Origin: Nitrospirota bacterium
Lineage (GTDB): Bacteria > Nitrospirota > UBA9217
Reading direction: 5' to 3'
Assembly: GCA_017885365.1 (NCBI GenBank)
Contig: JAFNGD010000459.1
Coordinates: 1-6,600, forward strand
Length of the DNA: 6,600 bases
Shown here: piece after piece, positions 1 through 4,469 of the stretch
How the letters are laid out: each line of letters starts with the position of its first letter
How positions within the stretch are numbered: position 1 is the stretch's first letter
The notes under the pieces: generated by a model
Told to the model about the DNA's origin: nothing
The model's input: the letters and a program-made list of their open reading frames with translations, nothing else
Database searches by the model: none
Made by a program: the position numbers and the translations under genes

Positions 1-594
1 CCCTTCTTCTTTCCCAAGATCAAGATCCACTCGACCTACACCATCGAGCGTGATGGCGACAAGTCCGTCCTCAGGGCCGAGAGCAATGCCTCTGCCTCGG
101 CCATCGTGTACAAGGACGTTTTTGACGTCTATGATTATCCAAAAGCAAAATGGCGCTGGAAGGTGAAGAACGTCTACGCGAAAGCCGACTCAAGCACCAA
201 AGAAGGCGACGACTACCCGATGCGCGTGTACATCATGTTCGAGTATGACCCCGAAAAGGCAGGAGCCTTCGAGCGCATCAAGTACGGCATCGCGAAATCG
301 CTGTACGGAGAATACCCGCCCCACAGCAGCCTGAGCTATATCTGGTCGAGCAAGGACGATCCCGAGACCTTCGTGGTCAGCCCTTATACCGACAAGGCCG
401 TAATGGTCCTCCTTGAGAAAGGCCCGGCAAAGGTTGGAACCTGGGTGGATGAAGAGATCGACATCCTGGCGGACTATCAGAAGGCATTCAAAACAAAACC
501 TCCCGCCCGGGCGCGCATCGCCATCATGAACGACTCGGACAATACAGGTGAGTCAGCAGTATCGTGGATGGAGTTTATTGAAGTCTTCAAGTGA
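1..594 (+). CDS. DUF3047 domain protein, 5' end outside window
   Basis: The reading frame is open from base 1 to the TGA at 592-594, giving 197 visible residues. The true start is upstream, and the GTG at 106 is only an internal valine. Family features seen: an early FPKIKIHSTY segment, a serine/alanine-rich ASASA stretch, a WRWKV strand (about residues 50-54), EGDDYP followed by RVYIMFEY (about 68-82), SYIWSS, VVSPYTDKAVM, TWVDEEIDILADYQKAF, and a terminal IAIMNDSDNTGE block (about 175-184). This order matches DUF3047, a family of mostly exported proteins of unknown biochemical role, found widely in proteobacteria. A signal peptide, if present, lies outside the window. No clear terminator follows, and 155 bases separate it from the next gene, which has its own promoter candidate. 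Family assignment is fairly sure; function is unknown. Confidence 0.85.
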   Translation, partial: PFFFPKIKIHSTYTIERDGDKSVLRAESNASASAIVYKDVFDVYDYPKAKWRWKVKNVYAKADSSTKEGDDYPMRVYIMFEYDPEKAGAFERIKYGIAKSLYGEYPPHSSLSYIWSSKDDPETFVVSPYTDKAVMVLLEKGPAKVGTWVDEEIDILADYQKAFKTKPPARARIAIMNDSDNTGESAVSWMEFIEVFK

Positions 595-610
595 CCCTCC
601 ACCAATTTTC

Positions 611-639
611 TTGCTATTCACCGATTTTTGTAGTATCCT
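611..639 (+). promoter_or_regulatory. Possible sigma-70-type promoter for the lipoprotein gene
   Basis: TTGCTA (611-616) and TATCCT (634-639) are separated by 17 bases, each matching the -35/-10 consensus at four of six positions. An alternative -10, TAGTAT (631-636), would have too short a spacer (14). Transcription would start near 646 and give a leader of about 100 bases. The leader contains three tandem ATGAC[C/A] units (647-663) and a hairpin (667-690). This is a pattern match only. Confidence 0.35.
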
Positions 640-666
640 TAAGCTAATGACCATGACAATGACAGC

Positions 667-690
667 CCACCTCCCGCTTCAATGAGGTGG
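667..690 (+). other. Hairpin in the lipoprotein mRNA leader
   Basis: CCACCTC (667-673) and GAGGTGG (684-690) form a perfect 7-bp stem with a 10-base loop, about 60 bases upstream of the ATG at 750. The right arm looks like a Shine-Dalgarno sequence, but no open gene follows it at a proper distance. I compared the leader with the conserved parts of the cyclic-di-GMP-I riboswitch and saw no match. Role unknown; mRNA stability is one possibility. Confidence 0.3.
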
Positions 691-736
691 CGCTGGAGCT
701 CAAAGAGCGGTCCGTTGTCCGCAAAAGAACAACCTT

Positions 737-742
737 GGGAGG
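737..742 (+). promoter_or_regulatory. Ribosome binding site fixing the lipoprotein start at 750
   Basis: GGGAGG lies 7 bases before the ATG at 750. It selects this start over the upstream GTG at 687, which has no comparable site and would place 21 charged residues ahead of a normal lipoprotein signal peptide. Confidence 0.85.
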
Positions 743-749
743 TATTATC

Positions 750-2132
750 ATGAAAGCACACAGGGCAGGTATGTTGATCATTGCTGTTCTTGCAGCAGCG
801 GCCCTAGTATCCGCCTGCGGCGGCGGAGGTGGGGGAAATACGAACCTGCCGCCGATAACCTACAGCATCACCGGCATCGTGTCCGGCGCCCCCGCGGGCA
901 CGACCGTGACGCTCACCGGTGCAGCAAATGCCACCACCACGACGAATTCCATCGGTTACTACCAGTTCAGTGGCCTCTCGAACGGGTCCTACACAGTCAC
1001 GCCCTCCAACGCGGGTTACCTATTCAGTCCAGCCAGCAAACCGGTCACGATCAGCAGCGGCAATGCCGTCAATACTGATTTTACTGTCACCAATGCATTT
1101 AACATAACCGGGACTGTTTCCGGGGCTCCCCAAGGTGTTACGATCACGCTGTCCGGCGATGCCATTGCTACAGCCACGACGAACTCCATCGGGTATTACC
1201 AGTTCACCGGCCTCTCTAACGGGGCCTACACCGTCACTCCGTCCATGCCCGGCTATACGCTATACCCTGCCAGTCACTCTGTCACGATCAGCAGCGCCAA
1301 TGCCGGCAACACGAACTTCGCAGTCGTTTTCGGGATCCCCGGCACGGTCATGTCCGGCGGCGCGGGCCTTTCGGGCGTCACCATAACGCTCGTCAACAGT
1401 TCGGGCTCCTCAACCACCAGGACTACCGACATCAACGGAAATTACTCAGCCTTCGGGCTGGATGCGGGCACCTACACCATATCTGCTGCCAAGGCCAACT
1501 ACGCTATGAATCCCTTGAACCAAAAGGCCACGACCGCGTGTGAGGTTACAACAGGCATAGATTTCACTGCCACTACAGCGGCAACGACATACAGCATCCT
1601 GGGGACCGTTACAACAGACACCGGCGGCTTTCCAGACGTCACCGTTACGCTAAGCGGAGCAAACACGGGTTTCGTATTCACAGGTGCGGATGGCACATAT
1701 GCGATAAGCGGTCTACTCGACGGAGCGTACACGGTAACGCCAAGCAAGCGAACAGGAACTACAACATATAAATTCACTCCGACAAGTTCACCGACCATCA
1801 CCATAAGCGGTGCTGACTCAACGGGTAATAATTTCGCTCACACTAGCACCATGTTTGGAAGTCTCCCGGTCTGCCTGCAATCAACGTTGTCCGGAATTGT
1901 TAGCGGAGCATCTGTCTCAGGCGTGACAATGAATGTCCTGGTCACCCCCTCTACCGCTGCGAGCACAACGACCGACAGCGGCGGATTTTTCTCCCTCAAG
2001 ACCATGGCATCGGGAACATTTTCATTATCGCCCTCACAGATTGGATATTCCTTCACCCCACCGCGCATTTGCGGTTCAGTCACCTGCGCGGTCGGCGCTA
2101 CCATCAGCGGCAACAACTTCATTTCCCAGTAG
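750..2132 (+). CDS. Lipoprotein with five carboxypeptidase-regulatory-like beta-sandwich repeats
   Basis: This 460-residue protein begins with a lipoprotein signal peptide: basic MKAHR, a hydrophobic stretch (8-20), then lipobox V20-S21-A22-C23. Cys23 would be lipidated. It is followed by six glycines and no Asp at +2, consistent with outer-membrane sorting. The rest is five tandem units of 78-93 residues (about 38-115, 116-194, 195-277, 278-370, 371-460). Each carries a core of the type SGxVSGAxxxVTxTLSG...TTxxxGxYxFxGLxxGxYTVTPSxxGYxFxPxS...VTISxxNxxxxNF. This is the carboxypeptidase regulatory-like/Cna-B-like fold, common in surface proteins, where it acts as a stalk or binding module. No catalytic domain is seen. 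Cysteines occur only in unit 3 (one) and unit 5 (three), so the last unit may hold a disulfide. Likely a surface or periplasmic structural lipoprotein; ligand unknown. Confidence 0.85.
   Translation: MKAHRAGMLIIAVLAAAALVSACGGGGGGNTNLPPITYSITGIVSGAPAGTTVTLTGAANATTTTNSIGYYQFSGLSNGSYTVTPSNAGYLFSPASKPVTISSGNAVNTDFTVTNAFNITGTVSGAPQGVTITLSGDAIATATTNSIGYYQFTGLSNGAYTVTPSMPGYTLYPASHSVTISSANAGNTNFAVVFGIPGTVMSGGAGLSGVTITLVNSSGSSTTRTTDINGNYSAFGLDAGTYTISAAKANYAMNPLNQKATTACEVTTGIDFTATTAATTYSILGTVTTDTGGFPDVTVTLSGANTGFVFTGADGTYAISGLLDGAYTVTPSKRTGTTTYKFTPTSSPTITISGADSTGNNFAHTSTMFGSLPVCLQSTLSGIVSGASVSGVTMNVLVTPSTAASTTTDSGGFFSLKTMASGTFSLSPSQIGYSFTPPRICGSVTCAVGATISGNNFISQ
861..1331 (+). repeat. Recent tandem duplication encoding lipoprotein units 1 and 2
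   Basis: Units 1 (861-1094) and 2 (1095-1331) align at a constant 237-base offset in their cores (for example 939 with 1176). In the core encoding TTNSIGYYQF-x-GLSNG-x-YTVTPS, about five of six bases are identical, with only single-residue changes in the protein. Units 3 to 5 are much more diverged at both levels, so units 1 and 2 arose from the youngest duplication. Confidence 0.8.
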
Positions 2133-2143
2133 AGATCATTTCG

Positions 2144-2178
2144 AACGATCCCTGGTCAGAAAATGGCCAGGGATCGTT
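2144..2178 (+). terminator. Strong hairpin ending the lipoprotein gene
   Basis: A 14-bp stem, AACGATCCCTGGTC (2144-2157) with GGCCAGGGATCGTT (2165-2178), has one T-G wobble and a 7-base loop, AGAAAAT. It begins 12 bases after the stop codon. No T-run follows (next bases ACTCTCGC), so it may act as a Rho-assisted terminator, a 3'-end stabiliser or an attenuator ahead of the oxidoreductase gene rather than a classical intrinsic terminator. Confidence 0.6.
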
Positions 2179-2220
2179 ACTCTCGCATCAGGTAGTCCCT
2201 GCGACCACCATAAGTAGAAC

Positions 2221-2224
2221 GAGG
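2221..2224 (+). promoter_or_regulatory. Ribosome binding site for the full-length DsbA/FrnE-like gene
   Basis: GAGG lies 5 bases before the ATG at 2230. It supports initiation upstream of the in-frame TGA. The ATG at 2287, which begins the open stretch after the TGA, is preceded by CTACATCGGC and has no such site. Confidence 0.75.
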
Positions 2225-2229
2225 TATCA

Positions 2230-2823
2230 ATGAACATATCGATCCGCATCTTTTCCGACTACATCTGACCCTACTGCTACATCGGCATGGGCCTTGTCGA
2301 CAAGCTGAAAAATGAGTTCGATCTAACGATAGAATGGCTGGGATTTGAGATCCATCCCGAAACACCGCCGGAGGGAATGCCCCTCATCAAGATGTTCCCC
2401 CGCGCAGACGTTGAAGCCATGACACGGCGCCTGAACAGCATGGGCACTCCCTTCGGTCTCACCTTCCGGAAGATCGTGAACATTGCGAATTCGAGGCTGT
2501 CCCTTGAGGCCGGTGAGTTTGCCAAAGAGCACGGTCGCTTCGACCAGTTCCATCATGCGGTATTCGAGTCTTATTTCTCGCAAGGCAAGGACATCGGGGA
2601 TATTGGCGTCCTGGCGCAGATCGGTAAAGATTCAGGATTGGATGCAGCAGCTTTGAAGAGGGCCCTCGAAACGGGCAAATACCGGAAGCAGCTGGATGCG
2701 TTCAAAGAGGAGGCTGCCGGCTTCAGTGTTACCGCGGCCCCTACCTTCATTATTAATAACACCGACCGCATCGTGGGCGCCCAGCCGATCGAGGTCTTCC
2801 GTGAGCGGCTGCGAGCTCTCTAA
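2230..2823 (+). CDS. DsbA/FrnE-family thiol-disulfide oxidoreductase, probable selenoprotein (Sec13-Pro-Tyr-Cys16)
   Basis: Read from the ATG at 2230 with the TGA at 2266-2268 as selenocysteine, this is a 197-residue thioredoxin-fold protein of the FrnE-like DsbA branch. The N-terminus is a beta strand ending SDYI, then U-P-Y-C-YIG, exactly where homologues carry CPWCYIG. Downstream family marks are intact: WLGFEIHPETPPEG (about 36-49), a helical insert, and VTAAPTFII (167-175) with the cis-proline at 171 that packs on the active site, then GAQP and a closing helix. No other cysteine exists, so U13 and C16 would be the sole redox pair. No signal peptide is seen, so it is probably cytoplasmic, like FrnE. 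The role would be thiol-disulfide exchange or peroxide defence; substrate unknown. Alternatives are a point-mutated pseudogene or a sequencing error (TGC to TGA), but the rest is undamaged. Family very sure; selenocysteine likely. Confidence 0.85.
2266..2268 (+). other. In-frame TGA, probable selenocysteine codon 13
   Basis: The TGA replaces precisely the N-terminal, nucleophilic cysteine of the CxxC active site, the residue most often changed to Sec in thioredoxin-fold selenoproteins. Reading continues in the same frame for 184 codons with conserved family sequence. The next base is C, giving UGAC, a weak termination context. Confidence 0.75.
2269..2304 (+). promoter_or_regulatory. Candidate bacterial SECIS region within the coding sequence
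   Basis: Bacterial SECIS hairpins lie directly after the UGA, with an apical loop about 16-37 bases away. Two weak candidates fit. First, ACA (2279-2281)/TGT (2295-2297) plus GGC (2284-2286)/GCC (2291-2293), with loop ATGG starting 18 bases after the TGA. Second, CTTG (2293-2296)/CAAG (2301-2304) around TCGA. Neither is long, and the loop guanines of the first are in its second half, so the assignment is tentative. Confidence 0.35.
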
Positions 2824-2857
2824 CCTTCCTCACTCCCGTTTCCCCGCATGCCTCACC

Positions 2858-2871
2858 CTGACATAGATCAT
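2858..2871 (+). promoter_or_regulatory. Degenerate FNR/CRP-type site upstream of the Cys-rich small gene
   Basis: CTGAC-ATAG-ATCAT matches the dyad TTGAT-N4-ATCAA at seven of ten positions and lies 46 bases before the ATG at 2918. A weak -10-like TACGAT (2894-2899) follows, with no clear -35. It could be chance. Confidence 0.2.
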
Positions 2872-2917
2872 ACCGGCCAGCCAGTTTTCGGGGTACGATA
2901 CGCATGGAGGCTATCCC

Positions 2918-3073
2918 ATGCTTACTTGCCCCATATGCGAGCACGCGCTGAAGGACCGTACGGCTGACGGTTGGCAATGCCGGTGCGGAGAAACAATTCC
3001 CTTCGGTTATGAGCGGGATGATGACGAGAACTGCGAAACCTGCCCCATCCGAGATTGTCCGCGGCGGAAGTAA
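2918..3073 (+). CDS. 51-residue cysteine-rich (zinc-ribbon-like) protein
   Basis: A short gene with a strong ribosome binding site, GGAGG at 2906-2910, 7 bases before the ATG. The product holds seven cysteines: C4-P-I-C7, C21-R-C23, and C39-E-T-C42 with C47, in the pattern CxxC-x13-CxC-x15-CxxC-x4-C. The first four resemble a minimal zinc ribbon. The second group sits in an acidic DDDENCETCP segment before a basic PRRK tail. No signal peptide or membrane segment is present, so it is probably a cytoplasmic metal-binding protein holding zinc or possibly an iron-sulfur cluster. It lies 94 bases after the oxidoreductase gene on the same strand and may be co-transcribed. Its stop codon is part of the left arm of the following hairpin. 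I do not recognise a named family. Start and coding status are well supported; function is not. Confidence 0.75.
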   Translation: MLTCPICEHALKDRTADGWQCRCGETIPFGYERDDDENCETCPIRDCPRRK

Positions 3074-3124
3074 CCGGCAGACCCACAAAGGCCGAAGGAA
3101 GCACAGCATTCCTTCGGCCGGTTA
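3071..3124 (+). terminator. Compound bidirectional hairpin between convergent genes
   Basis: The core is a perfect 11-bp stem, GGCCGAAGGAA (3090-3100) with TTCCTTCGGCC (3109-3119), and an 8-base loop. An outer pair, TAACCGG (3071-3077, including the stop codon) with CCGGTTA (3118-3124), shares two bases with the core's right arm, so inner and outer stems compete at the edge. No T-run follows on either strand. It lies 35 bases from the end of the convergent minus-strand gene and could end transcripts from both sides. Confidence 0.65.
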
Positions 3125-3158
3125 CCTGTACTGGTTGATGATCAGCTGATCTACCCGT

Positions 3159-3473
3159 CTAACCGCCGAGATACCCGCCGGAAATCTCAGGCGCTGCCGT
3201 GTCCGCCCCCTGCACCGACACGATATTCTCGACCCCCGGTCCCAAACCTTTCCATTCATAGGGGCAAGACGTCGTCAGGATCTGGAGCTTCCAGTCAAGA
3301 TATTCGGCAAGCTCCGCCAGATGACGATCATGTTCCTGGAACAGATGCGTGTCCCTGTCGTAGGTCGTGGCGAGCATGTCCCGCAGCCCATCGACGCTCT
3401 CGATCATATAGGCAAGCTCTCCCAATACCTCATCGCAATATGCATTCTTCTTTATGTCTTTTACAGTCCCCAT
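3159..3473 (-). CDS. Conserved-looking hypothetical protein, 104 residues
   Basis: The minus-strand gene starts at 3473 (ATG) with a strong AGGAGG ribosome binding site (plus-strand 3479-3484), 5 bases upstream, and ends with TAG at 3159-3161. The first 70 residues look strongly helical and charged (VKDIKKNAYCDEVLGELAYMIESVDGLRDML, then an RDTHLFQEHDRHLAELAEYLDWKLQIL stretch). They are followed by SCPYEWKG and a Gly/Ala-rich tail ending GGYLGG that is probably disordered. Cysteines are at residues 13 and about 70. No signal peptide or membrane span is present. The helical part could form a small bundle or a dimer. I do not recognise the family. The ribosome binding site, an extended -10 promoter on this strand and a downstream hairpin support a real gene over the competing plus-strand frames. 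Confidence 0.7.
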   Translation of the reverse strand: MGTVKDIKKNAYCDEVLGELAYMIESVDGLRDMLATTYDRDTHLFQEHDRHLAELAEYLDWKLQILTTSCPYEWKGLGPGVENIVSVQGADTAAPEISGGYLGG

Positions 3474-3558
3474 GGCGCCCTCCTTCGTTCCTGCTGCTGC
3501 ACATACGCTCCGGGCTCCGAAGCTTTATCAAGGATACATTCCATCCTCTTTTATTCTC

Positions 3559-3567
3559 AGTATAGCA
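3559..3567 (-). promoter_or_regulatory. Extended -10 promoter for the minus-strand hypothetical gene
   Basis: Read on the minus strand this is TGC-TATACT: an extended -10 (TGn) plus a hexamer matching TATAAT at five of six positions. The -35 region is poor, as is common for extended -10 promoters. The start site would be near 3552, giving a leader of about 80 bases before the ATG at 3473. Confidence 0.5.
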
Positions 3568-3624
3568 CCTTTTACGGCGATCTGCAGATTATTTTTTACC
3601 GGACGTCAGGGCCGATGGTCCCGT

Positions 3625-3643
3625 TCCCGGCAGGACGCCGGGA
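3625..3643. repeat. Inverted repeat between divergent promoters, operator-like
   Basis: TCCCGGC (3625-3631) and GCCGGGA (3637-3643) are perfect inverted arms around the 5-base spacer AGGAC. The site lies upstream of both candidate divergent promoters, so it is unlikely to be transcribed as a hairpin from either and could be a regulator-binding dyad. Not tied to any known regulator. Confidence 0.35.
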
Positions 3644-3679
3644 TACAAGTTCCTTTCGCCCTCATGAAATGGATTGGTC

Positions 3680-3708
3680 TTGAACTGACCATCGGTTTGT
3701 GCAATACT
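3680..3708 (+). promoter_or_regulatory. Candidate promoter for the glycosyltransferase-oxidoreductase-TVP38 operon
   Basis: TTGAAC (3680-3685) and AATACT (3703-3708) are separated by 17 bases, each matching consensus at four positions. TGC directly before the -10 adds an extended -10 element. A start near 3715 would give a leader of about 40 bases to the ATG at 3756. Confidence 0.5.
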
Positions 3709-3755
3709 CAAGCAGTGGTCCAGCGGCATTCCTGGAACAGAAAAACATCCATAGC

Positions 3756-4469
3756 ATGGCTGATCAACCGCTCATAATCCTGTTCGTCAAGGCCCCGGTG
3801 AGGGGACAGGTGAAATCCCGCCTGGCGGCATCCGCGCTGGGCGACGATGCGACGCTTGAACTGTACAGGAACTTCTGCCTCGACATCCTCGATACCCTGA
3901 AGCAGACGGGCATTCCGGTCAGGATCTGCTATTATCCTCCCGACAGCGGGAACGCGGTGGCCGGCTGGTTGGGGCCGGGGCAACAGTACCTGCCCCAGGA
4001 AGGCAGGGACGTGGGCGAGCGGATGGATAACGCGTTCCGGCAGGCCTTTTCCCGGGGTTTCTCCCGGGTGCTCCTGATCGGCAGCGACATCCCGGACCTC
4101 CCGGCTCCGCTCTTCAGCGATGCGATGGCAGCCTTGCTTACGCATGACGCGGTGATCGGCCCGGCACGCGACGGCGGCTACTATCTCATCGGGTTCAGGA
4201 ATGACACGTTCGCTCCCGGGGTGTTTTCCGGGATCGCATGGAGCACGGGCGCCGTATTCGAACAGACCATGGCCGCTTTTGCTCACGCAGGCAGACGCGT
4301 CCACGAGCTCCCGCTCTGGCAAGACGTGGACACCATTGAAGACCTGAAGGACCTCGCAGCCCGCAACAGGCGTTCGGCGTTCCGTGCGTCCCGGACAATG
4401 TCGTTCCTTGCGGGGATCAAAGACACACTTTTCTCTTCGGAGGTTAGCGATGCCAACATACGACTATGA
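3756..4469 (+). CDS. TIGR04282/DUF2064-family glycosyltransferase (arsenosugar-neighbourhood type)
   Basis: A 237-residue protein with a GT-A/nucleotidyltransferase-like fold. Seen in order: LIILFVKAPVRGQVKSRLA (6-24) with the Gly-x-x-Lys-x-Arg-Leu nucleotide-binding signature (17-23), GERM (87-90), GSDIPDL (109-115) with the probable metal-binding Asp, GPARDGGYYLIG (135-146), W-S-T (162-164) and DVDT-x-EDL (190-197). These are the marks of TIGR04282, named for arsenosugar biosynthesis gene neighbourhoods. The likely reaction is glycosyl or nucleotidyl transfer from a nucleotide sugar, with an acceptor that cannot be read here. ATG 3756 is chosen because the conserved first strand begins four residues later. 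An upstream GTG at 3699 adds 19 unconserved residues, and neither start has a strong ribosome binding site. The 3' end overlaps the next gene by 20 bases, indicating an operon. Family quite sure; arsenic role inferred. Confidence 0.85.
   Translation: MADQPLIILFVKAPVRGQVKSRLAASALGDDATLELYRNFCLDILDTLKQTGIPVRICYYPPDSGNAVAGWLGPGQQYLPQEGRDVGERMDNAFRQAFSRGFSRVLLIGSDIPDLPAPLFSDAMAALLTHDAVIGPARDGGYYLIGFRNDTFAPGVFSGIAWSTGAVFEQTMAAFAHAGRRVHELPLWQDVDTIEDLKDLAARNRRSAFRASRTMSFLAGIKDTLFSSEVSDANIRL
4439..4443 (+). promoter_or_regulatory. Ribosome binding site fixing the oxidoreductase start at 4450
   Basis: GGAGG lies 6 bases before the ATG at 4450, inside the end of the preceding gene. It selects this start over the in-frame codon at 4384, since MPTYDYDLIAIGAG is the usual N-terminus of the family. 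Confidence 0.85.

Noticed and set aside
687..749. Upstream GTG start for the lipoprotein gene
   Set aside because: It would put 21 charged residues before a complete lipoprotein signal, while GGGAGG stands 7 bases before the ATG at 750.
646..749. Cyclic-di-GMP riboswitch in the lipoprotein leader
   Set aside because: The conserved aptamer core sequences are not present; only a simple hairpin is seen.
2230..2286. Interpretation of the DsbA gene as a pseudogene with a nonsense mutation
   Set aside because: The TGA falls exactly on the catalytic cysteine codon, and the remaining sequence shows no frameshift or lost motif. Not fully excluded without selenium-machinery evidence.
2287..2823. Truncated 178-residue DsbA-like gene starting at the ATG after the TGA
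   Set aside because: It has no ribosome binding site, lacks the first beta strand and the active site, and an intact in-frame upstream start with a GAGG site exists at 2230.
3321..3683. Plus-strand open frames across 3321-3777
   Set aside because: They run antisense to the 104-residue gene and through its promoter, with no ribosome binding site and low-complexity translations.
3708..4322. Minus-strand open frame of 204 codons
   Set aside because: Antisense to the glycosyltransferase, with no start signal and no recognisable domain.
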